NCBI GenBank assembly: GCA_019084025.1
Contig: JAHRBI010000002.1
Location: 62,001-126,000, forward strand
Origin: Burkholderiaceae bacterium DAT-1
GTDB lineage: Bacteria; Pseudomonadota; Gammaproteobacteria; Burkholderiales; Chitinimonadaceae
Reading direction: 5' to 3'
DNA length: 64,000 bases
This document shows positions 45,265 through 54,868 of this stretch, piece by piece; within the stretch, counting starts at the first letter, position 1, and each line of letters starts with the position of its first letter. The notes beneath the pieces were generated by a model. The model saw only the letters and a list, made by a program, of their open reading frames with translations. It was not told the DNA's origin and made no database searches. Both the position numbers and the translations under genes were made by a program.

Positions 45265-45801
45265 ATGAAACGTCTCTTTGTTCTGATTGCCAGCCTGCTA
45301 GTCGCCGCACAGGTTCAGGCTGCCGATATTCCACCTGCCAAAAAGGCATTGATCGATCAGGTCATGAAGCTATGGCCGCTGGATTTTATCGGGGTGAAGA
45401 TGTTGATTGATCCGGTGAGCGAAATCCGTAGACAGTCTAATAGCTTGTTGCAGGGGCGCGTATCTGAAGAGAAAAAAATTGCGGTTATGAAGCAGATTGA
45501 TGAGGAAGCCCGCAAGTTCCTTGAAGAAAATGCACCCAGGGTTCGCGCAGATAGCGAGAAGCTAATGGCTACGACTGTCGCCCCCATCCTCAATGAGAAG
45601 TTCAACGAAGAAGAATTGAAGCAGGTGATTGCCTTGCTGCAATCGCCGATCAAGAAGAAATTCGAAGCAATTGCGCCTGATCTGCAACGCGCCCTTGGTA
45701 CCAAGCTGGCCGAAGTGGATAAGCCCGTGATTCAGCCAAAGATGGACGCATTCAATCAGAAGGTGGGCGAACTGATGCGTGCGGCAGTAGCCGGACAGTA
45801 A
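45265..45801 (+). CDS. DUF2059 domain-containing exported protein
   Basis: A 178-residue, mostly helical exported protein (signal peptide MKRLFVLIASLLVAAQVQA). The mature part holds the DUF2059 pattern: charged helices, with LNEKFNEEELKQVIALLQSPIKKKFE as a typical region. It may act as a periplasmic helper. It follows the FadL-like gene by 25 bp and probably ends the operon. No function is known for the family. Confidence 0.82.
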   Translation: MKRLFVLIASLLVAAQVQAADIPPAKKALIDQVMKLWPLDFIGVKMLIDPVSEIRRQSNSLLQGRVSEEKKIAVMKQIDEEARKFLEENAPRVRADSEKLMATTVAPILNEKFNEEELKQVIALLQSPIKKKFEAIAPDLQRALGTKLAEVDKPVIQPKMDAFNQKVGELMRAAVAGQ

Positions 45802-46002
45802 GTGTTGCATATCTGACTGATATTTCAGTAATTTTGTTGTAATCCAGCAACCTGGAAGGGGTGCTACACACCCCGTCCTGCCTCAATCCCGTCTATGTGC
45901 ACACAGATTGTTGCATTGCGCCACAGTTAACTGTTGAGCGCTTGCTACGTACTCGGTTCTAATCCTTACAGTACTTTTGTCCTGAGTGTTGAGGTGAACA
46001 GG

Positions 46003-47361
46003 ATGACCATCGAATCGAATATGTCCCGCCGTGACTTTGCCTGGTTCCGTATGGATGAACAGCGCAATCTGATGGTGATCAACAGTATCCTGATGTTTGA
46101 GGGCGAGCTGGATTTTGCACGCCTGAAGGCCACGATACGTAAGCGGCTGCCGAACTATCCACGCTTCATCCAGCGTATTCAGACTCGCTGGGGGCGTCCG
46201 CAATGGGTCGCAGCGGAGTCGTTCGATATCGATCAGCATGTGGTGATGCATGACGACGATAGCCACCACGACCGCCGTCGTCTGGAGGCCTGGATGGAGC
46301 AGGTGGCGATGGATGCGCTGCCCGCAGATCGTCCGCTCTGGCATATGCGCGTATTTCCGCGTGCCGGGCAAGGTTACGCCATCGTGTTCCGTCTGCATCA
46401 CTGCATTACCGATGGTGCCGGACTGGTGCATGTGCTCAAGCACCTCACCGATGATCGTCAGGATCACGGCCACGAGCCCTCGCTGGAGTGGCACCCGATG
46501 TATACCCAGCCGAGCAAGACGACGCCCGCCGGTACCTTTATGTTCTGGTCGCGCATTCTCGGGCAGCTGGGCAAGCTGACAGCGCTGCTGCCGGACAAGG
46601 TTTCGCCGCTCAAACGTTCGTTGAGTGGTGACAAGGCCATGGTCTGGCTACCGCCAATGGATATCGAATTTGTCCGAACAATTTCCCGGCGCATGGGGGT
46701 GACCATTAATGATGTCTGGGTGGCTGCAGTGACCTGTGCGCTGCGCACCTGGATGAGCGAGCAAGGCATGCCGGTGGATGGCAAGGCGCTGCGTGGCGCA
46801 GTCACCTTCAATCTGCGCAACAAAGCAGACGCCTTTTTGTTGGGTAATCACTTCGGGCTGGTAGCCGTGGATTTGCCCACCAACCGCCAGACACCGCGCC
46901 AGCGCCTGCGTGAAGTCAATCAGCGTATGGCTGCGATCAAGGCATCGCACCAGCCCCATGCGACCATGTTTTTCCTGTCGTTGATGGGCTGTCTGCCGCG
47001 CATGCTGCAAAGTCTGGTGCTCAAGATTTTCACGATGAAGGCATCGGTAGTGGTCACCAATGTCGAAGGTCCGGATAAAGTCAGATATCTGGCTGGATCG
47101 CGTATGAGTGATGTGATCTGCTGGGTGCCGCAATCGGGGACACTGGGGACGGGATTCGCGGTGATTACCTATGCGGGACAAGTGCAGATGAGTGTATTTG
47201 CCGACCGTAATCAGGTGGCGGATGCCGAGCGACTGATGAGTCTGATCCACGAAGCGATGTACAAGCTTGAGCGCGACACCTGGCAACCGGATGTACAGCC
47301 GGGTATGGCGCCAGAGCCACTGACCATGCCATTGCCCGAACCGGTTCGCGTAACCGGATAG
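46003..47361 (+). CDS. Wax ester synthase / diacylglycerol acyltransferase (WS/DGAT)
   Basis: A 452-residue acyl-CoA-dependent O-acyltransferase that makes wax esters or triacylglycerol. The catalytic HHxxxDG motif is present as HHCITDG near residue 132. A PLW motif (PADRPLWHMRVF) lies just before it and the C-terminal DUF1298-type region ends with SVFADRNQVADAERL. GAGG precedes the ATG at 46003; an upstream in-frame start is not supported. Nearby FadL and fabI are consistent with lipid storage, but no operon link is visible. Confidence 0.88.
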   Translation: MTIESNMSRRDFAWFRMDEQRNLMVINSILMFEGELDFARLKATIRKRLPNYPRFIQRIQTRWGRPQWVAAESFDIDQHVVMHDDDSHHDRRRLEAWMEQVAMDALPADRPLWHMRVFPRAGQGYAIVFRLHHCITDGAGLVHVLKHLTDDRQDHGHEPSLEWHPMYTQPSKTTPAGTFMFWSRILGQLGKLTALLPDKVSPLKRSLSGDKAMVWLPPMDIEFVRTISRRMGVTINDVWVAAVTCALRTWMSEQGMPVDGKALRGAVTFNLRNKADAFLLGNHFGLVAVDLPTNRQTPRQRLREVNQRMAAIKASHQPHATMFFLSLMGCLPRMLQSLVLKIFTMKASVVVTNVEGPDKVRYLAGSRMSDVICWVPQSGTLGTGFAVITYAGQVQMSVFADRNQVADAERLMSLIHEAMYKLERDTWQPDVQPGMAPEPLTMPLPEPVRVTG

Positions 47362-47404
47362 TGGTCTGCAGTACAATGGGGGCATCACCGTAAAGGATGC
47401 CCCC

Positions 47405-47884
47405 ATGAAATTGATCGATACGGCCAGACTGGATCAGATGGTCGAGTCTGCCAAAGCCTCTCCGCGCCTGCGTGCGCACCATAATCTGCACCCGCATCTC
47501 GACGATCCGGTTCAGCGACTGGCGATTGCCATGGAGCCGGATACGCTGGTGTTTCCGCATCGCCATCCTCACACCTTCGAACTGCTGACCCCGCTGCGCG
47601 GCCGCTTCATTGTGCTGTATTTCGATGATGCCGGTGTGGTGACGGCACGGACTGTGCTGGGTGAAGGTACGCAGGTCATCGAGAATCCGGCTGGCCAGTG
47701 GCATGCCGTGCGCTCGCTGGATGCGGGCGGTGTGATCTTTGAAGTGAAGCAGGGCGCCTATCAGCCGCTGGCGCCGCAGGATGTGGCATCGTGGGCACCG
47801 GCTTCAGAATCAGATGCCGCACGTCAGTTGAACGACTGGTACCTGACCGCCAGGGTAGGCGATCAAGCACCTTCATTCAGCTAA
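47405..47884 (+). CDS. WbuC family cupin protein
   Basis: A 159-residue cupin-fold metalloprotein of the WbuC family. The metal site is suggested by FPHRHPHTFELLTPLRGR (His, His and Glu) and a later QWHAVRSLDAG. WbuC proteins are usually near O-antigen gene clusters, but none is seen here. Function unproven. The start has GGATGCCCCC just upstream, a weak ribosome site. Confidence 0.82.
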   Translation: MKLIDTARLDQMVESAKASPRLRAHHNLHPHLDDPVQRLAIAMEPDTLVFPHRHPHTFELLTPLRGRFIVLYFDDAGVVTARTVLGEGTQVIENPAGQWHAVRSLDAGGVIFEVKQGAYQPLAPQDVASWAPASESDAARQLNDWYLTARVGDQAPSFS

Positions 47885-47906
47885 TTCGCCCGGAAAACTG
47901 GCGGGA

Positions 47907-49763
47907 TCAGCGATCCTGCCAGGTGGCGGTGACTAGCCAGGTACGGCCCAGCGTGCCGTAATCGCCTACCAGTGTATAGCCACGGTCGAACACATTGTTC
48001 ACGCGCAGGCCAAATTTCCACTGCTTGTCAAACGTCCAGTCCACCCTGGCGTGGGTGAGGGCGTATCCGCTCAGCTCGGTACGACCTGTCATAAAGTCAT
48101 CGTTGAATCGTTTGCCCTGCCCCTGCAGTTCCACACGTGCAGCCCAGTCACCCTCATGCCAGCTTGCAAACAGTGCACCGCTGCGACGCGCACGCCAGGC
48201 CAGCTGGCGACCGGTTTTCGAATCATGCGCGTCAAGCCAGTCCAGATGTCCGCCCAGCTGCAGTGCACCGCACTTTTGCGCCACTGTCAGCGTGGTGCCG
48301 CTAATATCTACCAACCCCACATTTCCGGTTGTTCCGGCAGCTGGATTGTATTGCAGCATATCGGTCAGATCATTGCTGAAGCGCGTCAGGCTGACTTCGG
48401 TATTGCCCTCGGCATAGCGGATGAAATGGCTGCGATTGCGGGCCATTTCCGGTTTCAGTGTCGGGTTGGCATATCCCGGGTAGTACAGCTCATTAAACGT
48501 CGGTGCACGGAAGCCGGTCGAATACGTGGTGCCGATGCGGACTTGATTCGTCACCGCCCAGTTCACGCCCAATGCGCGGCTGGTAAAGCTGCCGAACTGC
48601 GAGTTGTCATCGTGACGCAGATTGCCCTGCACATTGAAGCTGCCAAAGGTAGCCAGATAACCCAGGAATTCACTATTGATACGACGGCTGGATACCTCGT
48701 AGGTCGTGGAGCCATCTACATCCTGCTTCAGTCGCTCGGCGCCCAGGGTCACCGTACCGCCCAGCATGCTCAGCTCGTTCTGCCAGGTGGTCTGGTACTG
48801 ATGGGTGTTGATGCTCGCTTTGTGGTCGCTCAGATTGGTTGGTGAGACTGGACTGAAAGTGATGCCCTGATCAATGCTGGTTCCTGCCTTCAGGCTGGTT
48901 TTCCATACCTCGTTGAACTGGTAGCGTGCCCAGGCGTGTGCGCCGCCCTGAGTGCCTTCGTCGCGATAGTTGAAGGACTGGGCAACCGGGTTCCAGTTGG
49001 CATCCGAAATCGAACCGTCAAACTGATTGTATTCGCGCGCATAGAGGGCGCGAGCACCCAAGACCAGGTCGGTATCGACGCGTTGCTCGACGGTAGCGCT
49101 GAGGCTGTCATTCCGGTAGCCGTCTTTGTCAGGGTTGTAGTTGCTGTTTTTGGGATTGGCAATGGCACTGACGCCATCGGTGCGGCTGCTGGCCAAGCTC
49201 AGTGTGTAGCGGGTATCACCAGATTGTCCGCCATGCGACAGGCTGATCTGGCGCTGACCATCATTGCCAAGGCCGGCGGTCACGGTAGAAGCTTTGCCCT
49301 GACGGGTGAAAATCTGGATCACGCCGCCAATCGCATCGGCACCATACAGGCTGGCACCCGGGCCGCGCAGGATTTCCACACGTTCGATCTGGTCGACAGG
49401 CAGAAACTGCAGCGAAGCCGAACCCAGGGTGGCCGAGCTATAGCGGATGCCATCGATCAGCACCAGCGTATGCTGGGCGGTGGCGCCACGAATATAAACC
49501 GAAGTAGCTTTACCCGGCCCACCACTGTTGTTCACGATGATGTCGGGCTGCGTCGACAGCACGTCGGTCAGCATCTGGCCGGTATAGGCATCCAGCTCGG
49601 TGCGGGTCAGTACGGTGACGTCGTTGACCGATTGCGACAGGGCAACCGGCAGGCGTGCGCCGGTAATGACGATGGTTCCGGCAGTATTGGCATCCGCTGC
49701 GGCGGCAAACGGAATCGTCGACAAGGCGGCCGACACGAAAAGGGATAAGGGGGCGAATTGCAA
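47907..49763 (-). CDS. btuB: TonB-dependent vitamin B12 receptor
   Basis: A 618-residue outer-membrane receptor with a TonB-box-like TIVITGARLP, a plug domain with DIIVNNSGGPGKATSVYIRG and IERVEILRGPGASLYGADAIGGVIQIFT, then a beta-barrel ending in Trp and aromatic residues. The start is a TTG at 49763: GGAGAC lies seven bases before it and the resulting signal peptide (LQFAPLSLFVSAALSTIPFA) is good. A longer frame to 49964 would run back into the cobalamin riboswitch. The riboswitch supports cobalamin as ligand. Confidence 0.92.
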   Translation of the reverse strand: MQFAPLSLFVSAALSTIPFAAAADANTAGTIVITGARLPVALSQSVNDVTVLTRTELDAYTGQMLTDVLSTQPDIIVNNSGGPGKATSVYIRGATAQHTLVLIDGIRYSSATLGSASLQFLPVDQIERVEILRGPGASLYGADAIGGVIQIFTRQGKASTVTAGLGNDGQRQISLSHGGQSGDTRYTLSLASSRTDGVSAIANPKNSNYNPDKDGYRNDSLSATVEQRVDTDLVLGARALYAREYNQFDGSISDANWNPVAQSFNYRDEGTQGGAHAWARYQFNEVWKTSLKAGTSIDQGITFSPVSPTNLSDHKASINTHQYQTTWQNELSMLGGTVTLGAERLKQDVDGSTTYEVSSRRINSEFLGYLATFGSFNVQGNLRHDDNSQFGSFTSRALGVNWAVTNQVRIGTTYSTGFRAPTFNELYYPGYANPTLKPEMARNRSHFIRYAEGNTEVSLTRFSNDLTDMLQYNPAAGTTGNVGLVDISGTTLTVAQKCGALQLGGHLDWLDAHDSKTGRQLAWRARRSGALFASWHEGDWAARVELQGQGKRFNDDFMTGRTELSGYALTHARVDWTFDKQWKFGLRVNNVFDRGYTLVGDYGTLGRTWLVTATWQDR

Positions 49764-49904
49764 GGGGCTGTCTCCGGTGCAGGCCTTCAACCCTGAAGGC
49801 CGTGTGGGGACGGCACGGTGATGCAGACAGGCCGGCGCGTGCGCAGCCGGACAACCCGCCGCGAACACCCTGCCGCGCGTAATCTCCCGCCACATGTGGC
49901 GGGG

Positions 49905-50090
49905 CTCAGGCCGGTCTCCGGGCTGGCAAGACTTGATGAACCGCCTTCCCGTGATGATCGTCACAGTGGCGTGATGGGCCCATCCTCACTTGCTTACCGT
50001 TGCAGGGGCAGCACAGGTATTTCACCTGTTTCCCGATTATCCCGCGTGGCAGTTGATAGCGACGCGGGCACCTGAATCGGCGGATTGTAG
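49905..50090 (-). promoter_or_regulatory. Cobalamin (AdoCbl) riboswitch upstream of btuB
   Basis: On the minus strand the leader holds the B12-box GCCACTG (49964-49970), a GGGAA...GGTGAAA...CC segment near the 5' side, CTGCCCC-GCAACGGTAAGC, and a CCGGAGACCGGCC element near the 3' side. These are the hallmarks of a cobalamin riboswitch, in the expected order. Boundaries are approximate. It most likely shuts off btuB when cobalamin is plentiful. Confidence 0.92.
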
Positions 50091-50197
50091 CAGAAAACAC
50101 TCATTTAGTCCGGCGTGCAGCGCGAGTGCAGGACTTACGGCACTGTCTGTGCATACGATGCATGACAATGTGATGAGTCGGCGGAGCAAGAGGAATT

Positions 50198-52015
50198 GTG
50201 GTGCATACAGTGAGTTGGTTTGGGCGGCTGGTGTATACGCTTGCCGTGTTCATGAATATTGCGCTCGCTGCGCCAATCGACGCTACGCGATTGCGGGAGA
50301 ATGGGCCTGAACGTGCAGGGGTCGTGTTGAATGGCACGCCGGTGAGGATACGTCCGGATGCCGATGCCCCGATTGTGACGGATCTCTTTCCTCGTACCTC
50401 GGTAATCGTTCGAGACAGTAGTCGTCCCGGATGGATGCGTTTGTCGAGCGTAACTCGCTATGAGCGGATACCTGATGTCACATTGAAGGATGGAGAAGCG
50501 AGTCAGATTCCGGATGGGGGTAAGCCAAGGCGTCAGTGGGGACGCAAAGTGCAGACGCCCATGGAGGGTTACATCCCTGCATCGAGTGTGATGCCTGGCG
50601 ATGGCGTGGCGAACCTGCCGCTGGCCGCGGATGAGCTGGTGCCATTGCCATCTGTGTGGCAGTCACTCGGGGTGCGCGAGACGCGATTTGTGCCTGTCCA
50701 TCCTGAGCAACCGCCTTTTAGCAATATTGTTCGCATTGAAGTGAGTTTATTGCATGGGAGCAAGTGGGACGTCATGCAATATTGCAGCGGTGCGCTGGCG
50801 CTGCGCCGCGATATTGTGCTGACCGCCGGGCATTGTATTGATCGCCAGTTTATCCGGCGTAAGGCAGGGGAGACACTGGTCAATGATGAGGCAATCAAGA
50901 TTGAGGTATTTATTCGTGAGCGGGGCGAGGTGAAGCTGTTTTCGGTGGCACGCTCGCGTTTTAGTGATCACGAAGAAGGCGATTGGGCGATTTTGTGGCT
51001 GGGTCGTCCGGTGGACGCGTCAATCACACCCTTGCAGCTGGCTTCGCCCGGAAGCTGGCTGACGATGCCTCGACTCGAATTGCTGACAGCCGGATATTCC
51101 GGCGATTTATACGGGGTCAAACAGGCGACTGCGGGGACAATCGATCTACCCGATCTTGATCGGTGCCGAACGGGTACCCACAGTATGGTGCGAACCGAGG
51201 TGGGCTTCCAGTTTGTCAGCGGTCGGGATGAGGATGAAGTGTGTACGGCTTTTGCCGGGAATTCGGGCGGCCCCTTGCTGCTGTGGAATGCGGATGCACA
51301 GGCTTATCAGATTGTTGCACTCTATGTTTCCGGCCCCCGCCCGGATGAAACCAATCAATTGCTCACACGGGGGCTGCGCGACCAGCTGGATCGTCTCTCG
51401 CAGACCTTGCAGTTAGCCTACCCCTCAGACCTTAAGACCGTGCCGGGTATCGGCCGGGTTCGCACCACACTGGCTAACATGACCTCGGGGATCAATACCT
51501 TCCATTGGATTCTTGCTCGGGATTTGATCGCGGTGCTCAAGAAGGAAGGCATTGCTGATGTGCAGGGTGATTACGATCAGATTCGCCAAGCGCTGCAGCC
51601 GCTCTCGAGTTTTTCTGCGTTGCGCGGCGATCAGCCTTGGCCAAATCTGCTGAGCTGGATGAGTAAGGATTTTGTTGCACTGGTGCAGTCAGACAAATGG
51701 GCGCGAAAGTGGATCAAACGTGGCGGCACACAGGCGCCCTGGAGCATTGGCGACACCTTGCATACTTTGCCGGACAAGCTGGCCAGAGATGGCGCGTGGT
51801 TCGTGTATTTCGACCAATGTGGTCTGATCCCAGAAGAACAGTTCATCGGCCATGAAGCGTCGACGATTGCGCGCTGTCAGGGAGAACAATCCAATCTGGG
51901 CAGCGAAATCCGGATCCGCCTGCAGGGCGAAGATGCCTATCTGGTATTAAGGGACGATGCAGAGGCGCGTGTGGTCTATGTGGTGCGGCGGTTGCTCACC
52001 TCGGTTAAACATTGA
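50198..52015 (+). CDS. Secreted trypsin-like serine protease with N-terminal SH3-like region
   Basis: A 605-residue exported protein with a GTG start (50198, or 50201) and signal peptide (TVSWFGRLVYTLAVFMNIALA). An SH3-like segment follows (about residues 40-130: VLNGTPVRIRPDADAPIVT..., GYIPASSV). The protease core shows LTAGHC (His), GDWAILWLG (Asp) and GNSGGPLLL (Ser), the S1 catalytic triad in order, then a C-terminal region of about 230 residues of unknown kind. It may degrade or process periplasmic or external proteins; target unknown. It is divergent from btuB. Confidence 0.82.
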   Translation: MVHTVSWFGRLVYTLAVFMNIALAAPIDATRLRENGPERAGVVLNGTPVRIRPDADAPIVTDLFPRTSVIVRDSSRPGWMRLSSVTRYERIPDVTLKDGEASQIPDGGKPRRQWGRKVQTPMEGYIPASSVMPGDGVANLPLAADELVPLPSVWQSLGVRETRFVPVHPEQPPFSNIVRIEVSLLHGSKWDVMQYCSGALALRRDIVLTAGHCIDRQFIRRKAGETLVNDEAIKIEVFIRERGEVKLFSVARSRFSDHEEGDWAILWLGRPVDASITPLQLASPGSWLTMPRLELLTAGYSGDLYGVKQATAGTIDLPDLDRCRTGTHSMVRTEVGFQFVSGRDEDEVCTAFAGNSGGPLLLWNADAQAYQIVALYVSGPRPDETNQLLTRGLRDQLDRLSQTLQLAYPSDLKTVPGIGRVRTTLANMTSGINTFHWILARDLIAVLKKEGIADVQGDYDQIRQALQPLSSFSALRGDQPWPNLLSWMSKDFVALVQSDKWARKWIKRGGTQAPWSIGDTLHTLPDKLARDGAWFVYFDQCGLIPEEQFIGHEASTIARCQGEQSNLGSEIRIRLQGEDAYLVLRDDAEARVVYVVRRLLTSVKH

Positions 52016-52065
52016 AGTGGGGGCCGGACAACCCTTTGGTCGTCCGGCTGCTATTCACAGACTGA

Positions 52066-54645
52066 TCAGACCTTGGCGAATGTCAGCTTCATGCCTTCCG
52101 CATCCACCCGGATGGTATCTCCTGCTGCAAACTGCCCGGCCAGAATGGCCTTTGACAGCGGATTTTCAATCTCCGACTGAATCGCCCGCTTCAGCGGACG
52201 CGCGCCGTAAATCGGGTCAAACCCCGCTTCGGCAATCTGCGCCAGTGCCGCATCGGTCACATCCATGCCCATATTCAGTGCCGCCAGACGGCTTGCCAGT
52301 CGTCTCAGCTGAATCTTGGCGATGCCGGTAATCTGTTCATTGCCCAGTGCATGGAAGACCACGACTTCGTCGATCCGGTTGATGAATTCCGGACGGAAGT
52401 GGGTTTTTACTTCAGCCATTACTGCCAGCTTCACCACCTGATACTCCTGATCGACCATATTCTGGATATGGTGGCTGCCTAGATTCGAGGTCATCACGAT
52501 CACGGTATTGCGGAAGTCGACCGTACGACCCTGTCCGTCGGTGAGGCGACCATCGTCCAGCACCTGTAGCAGCACATTGAATACATCCGGATGCGCTTTT
52601 TCAACTTCATCCAGCAGAATCACCGAATACGGCTTGCGGCGCACGGCTTCGGTCAGCGTGCCGCCTTCTTCGTAGCCCACATAGCCCGGAGGCGCACCGA
52701 TCAGACGTGAAACAGAATGCTTCTCCATGAACTCGCTCATGTCGATGCGCACCAGATGATCTTCGGCATCGAACATGAATCCAGCCAGCGCCTTGCACAG
52801 CTCTGTTTTGCCCACGCCCGTCGGCCCGAGGAACAGGAATGAGCCATAGGGCTTGTTCGGATCAGCCAGACCCGAGCGTGAACGGCGAATCGCATCGGAC
52901 ACCAGTTGTACGGCTTCATGCTGGCCAACGACGCGCTGATGCAGCGCATCTTCCATGTGCAGGAGTTTGTCGCGCTCGCCTTCCATCATCTTGCTCACCG
53001 GAATGCCGGTGGCGCGTGAAACTACTTCGGCAATCTCTTCGGCACCCACCTGCGTGCGCACCAGCTTGTTCTGCGTGGCAGTACCCTCCTTGGATTCGGC
53101 TGCTTTCAGCTTGGATTCCAGTTCCGGCAATTTGCCATATTGCAGCTCGCTCATGCGCTGCCAGTCGCCCTTGCGACGGGCGTCTTCCATAGCGATTTTG
53201 AGCTTGTCGATTTCTTCCTTGATGGCTTGCGAACCTAACACCACGGCCTTTTCCGACTTCCAGATTTCTTCCAGATCGGCGTATTCGCGTTCCAGCTTGC
53301 CGATTTCTTCCTCGATCAGCCCCAGACGTTTGATGGAAGCCTCGTCCTTTTCCTTTTTCACGGCTTCGCGCTCGATCTTCAGCTGGATCAGGCGACGCTC
53401 CAGCTTGTCCATGCTTTCCGGCTTAGAGTCGATCTCCATCTTGATGCGTGAAGCCGCTTCGTCGATCAGATCGATGGCCTTGTCCGGCAGGAAACGGTCG
53501 GTGATGTAGCGATTGCTCAGTTCAGCCGCCGCCACAATCGCCGGATCGGTGATGTCCACGCCGTGGTGGATTTCGTAGCGTTCCTTGAGACCGCGCAGAA
53601 TCGCGACGGTATCTTCCACACTCGGCTCATCCACCAGCACTTTCTGGAAGCGGCGCTCCAGAGCAGCGTCTTTTTCGATGTATTTACGATATTCGTCCAG
53701 GGTGGTGGCACCCAGGCAATGCAGTTCGCCGCGAGCCAGTGCAGGCTTCAGCATATTGCCCGCATCCATCGCGCCTTCGGCCTTGCCCGCGCCGACCAGG
53801 GTGTGGATTTCGTCGATGAAGATGATGGTGCTGCCGGCATCCTTGGCGAGTTCGTTCAGGACGGCTTTCAGGCGCTCTTCGAATTCGCCGCGATACTTGG
53901 CACCGGCCAGTAGGGCTGCCAGATCAAGGACGAGCAGCTTCTTGTTTTTCAGCGTTTCCGGCACTTCGCCATTCACAATGCGCTGCGCCAGACCTTCCAC
54001 AATCGCTGTCTTGCCCACGCCCGGCTCGCCAATCAGCACCGGATTGTTCTTGGTGCGGCGTTGCAGGACCTGAATGGCGCGACGGATTTCATCATCTCGG
54101 CCAATCACCGGGTCGAGCTTGCCTTGTTTGGCGCGTTCGGTCAGATCCAGACAATATTTGCTCAGCGCCTCACGCTTTTGCTCCGCATCGGCGGAGTCAA
54201 CGCTCTGTCCGCCGCGCACCGCATCAATCGCGGCCTCAACGGCTTCCTTTTTACCGCCATATTCCTTGATCAGCTTGCCGGTTTCACCCTTATCCTCGGT
54301 CAAGGCCAGCAGAAACAGATCGCTGGAAATGAACTGATCATTGCGCTTGGTCGCTGCCTTATCGGTCAGATTCAGTACATTATTCAGGTCTTTGGAAATC
54401 GTGATTTCGCCGCCGTTGCCGCTCACCTGCGGCAGGCGTTTGATGGCGGACTCCAGCGCGCTGCGCAGCGGCGTGACGTTTACACCCGCGCGCGCCAGCA
54501 GCGAAGACGTGCCGGATTCGCTGTCGTTAATCAAAGCCAGCAGCAGGTGCTGTGGCTCGATGTAGGGGTTGTCGTGCGCCAGCGCCAGACTCTGGGCGTC
54601 GGCGAAGGCTTGCTGGAACTTGGTGGTCAGTTTGTCAAAGCGCAT
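52066..54645 (-). CDS. clpB: ATP-dependent disaggregase ClpB
   Basis: An 859-residue AAA+ chaperone that rescues aggregated proteins with DnaK. Domain order: N-terminal Clp repeats (about 1-145), NBD1 with Walker [10 protein letters not shown] near residue 205 and Walker [13 protein letters not shown], the long coiled-coil middle domain (about 400-520) typical of ClpB rather than ClpA, NBD2 with Walker [10 protein letters not shown], and a small C-terminal domain. CAGGAGAG lies before the ATG. A sigma-32-like sequence lies about 60-80 bp upstream. Confidence 0.96.
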   Translation of the reverse strand: MRFDKLTTKFQQAFADAQSLALAHDNPYIEPQHLLLALINDSESGTSSLLARAGVNVTPLRSALESAIKRLPQVSGNGGEITISKDLNNVLNLTDKAATKRNDQFISSDLFLLALTEDKGETGKLIKEYGGKKEAVEAAIDAVRGGQSVDSADAEQKREALSKYCLDLTERAKQGKLDPVIGRDDEIRRAIQVLQRRTKNNPVLIGEPGVGKTAIVEGLAQRIVNGEVPETLKNKKLLVLDLAALLAGAKYRGEFEERLKAVLNELAKDAGSTIIFIDEIHTLVGAGKAEGAMDAGNMLKPALARGELHCLGATTLDEYRKYIEKDAALERRFQKVLVDEPSVEDTVAILRGLKERYEIHHGVDITDPAIVAAAELSNRYITDRFLPDKAIDLIDEAASRIKMEIDSKPESMDKLERRLIQLKIEREAVKKEKDEASIKRLGLIEEEIGKLEREYADLEEIWKSEKAVVLGSQAIKEEIDKLKIAMEDARRKGDWQRMSELQYGKLPELESKLKAAESKEGTATQNKLVRTQVGAEEIAEVVSRATGIPVSKMMEGERDKLLHMEDALHQRVVGQHEAVQLVSDAIRRSRSGLADPNKPYGSFLFLGPTGVGKTELCKALAGFMFDAEDHLVRIDMSEFMEKHSVSRLIGAPPGYVGYEEGGTLTEAVRRKPYSVILLDEVEKAHPDVFNVLLQVLDDGRLTDGQGRTVDFRNTVIVMTSNLGSHHIQNMVDQEYQVVKLAVMAEVKTHFRPEFINRIDEVVVFHALGNEQITGIAKIQLRRLASRLAALNMGMDVTDAALAQIAEAGFDPIYGARPLKRAIQSEIENPLSKAILAGQFAAGDTIRVDAEGMKLTFAKV

Positions 54646-54700
54646 GGCTCTCTCCTGAAATCGTGGCTGGCAGATTGACTGCCTGTATACCCCCTATCTG

Positions 54701-54724
54701 AGTGGGGACAGGGCGGATTTCAAG
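54701..54724 (-). promoter_or_regulatory. Sigma-32 (heat-shock)-like promoter of clpB
   Basis: On the minus strand CTTGAAA (54724-54718), then 10 bp, then CCCCACT, close to the heat-shock consensus CTTGAAA...CCCCATNT though the spacer is short. Position just upstream of clpB fits. Assignment is by similarity only. Confidence 0.45.
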
Positions 54725-54868
54725 AGGGCGAGTGACGGGAGGTTTGCGCTGAGTCAAAGGTTTGAGCATCTCGTCATTGAGATCAGCGTAGTCGTACTTG
54801 GTCTCAATTTGCTCGTCGAACGATTCACCTTGCGGCATGATGACAATCTGTCTATACCAGTGCGCATC

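Noticed and set aside
37222-45801. Type IV pilus or type II secretion operon.
   Set aside because: No prepilin-peptidase-type leader, no ATPase, secretin or platform protein; only the MshEN-like N-terminus is shared.
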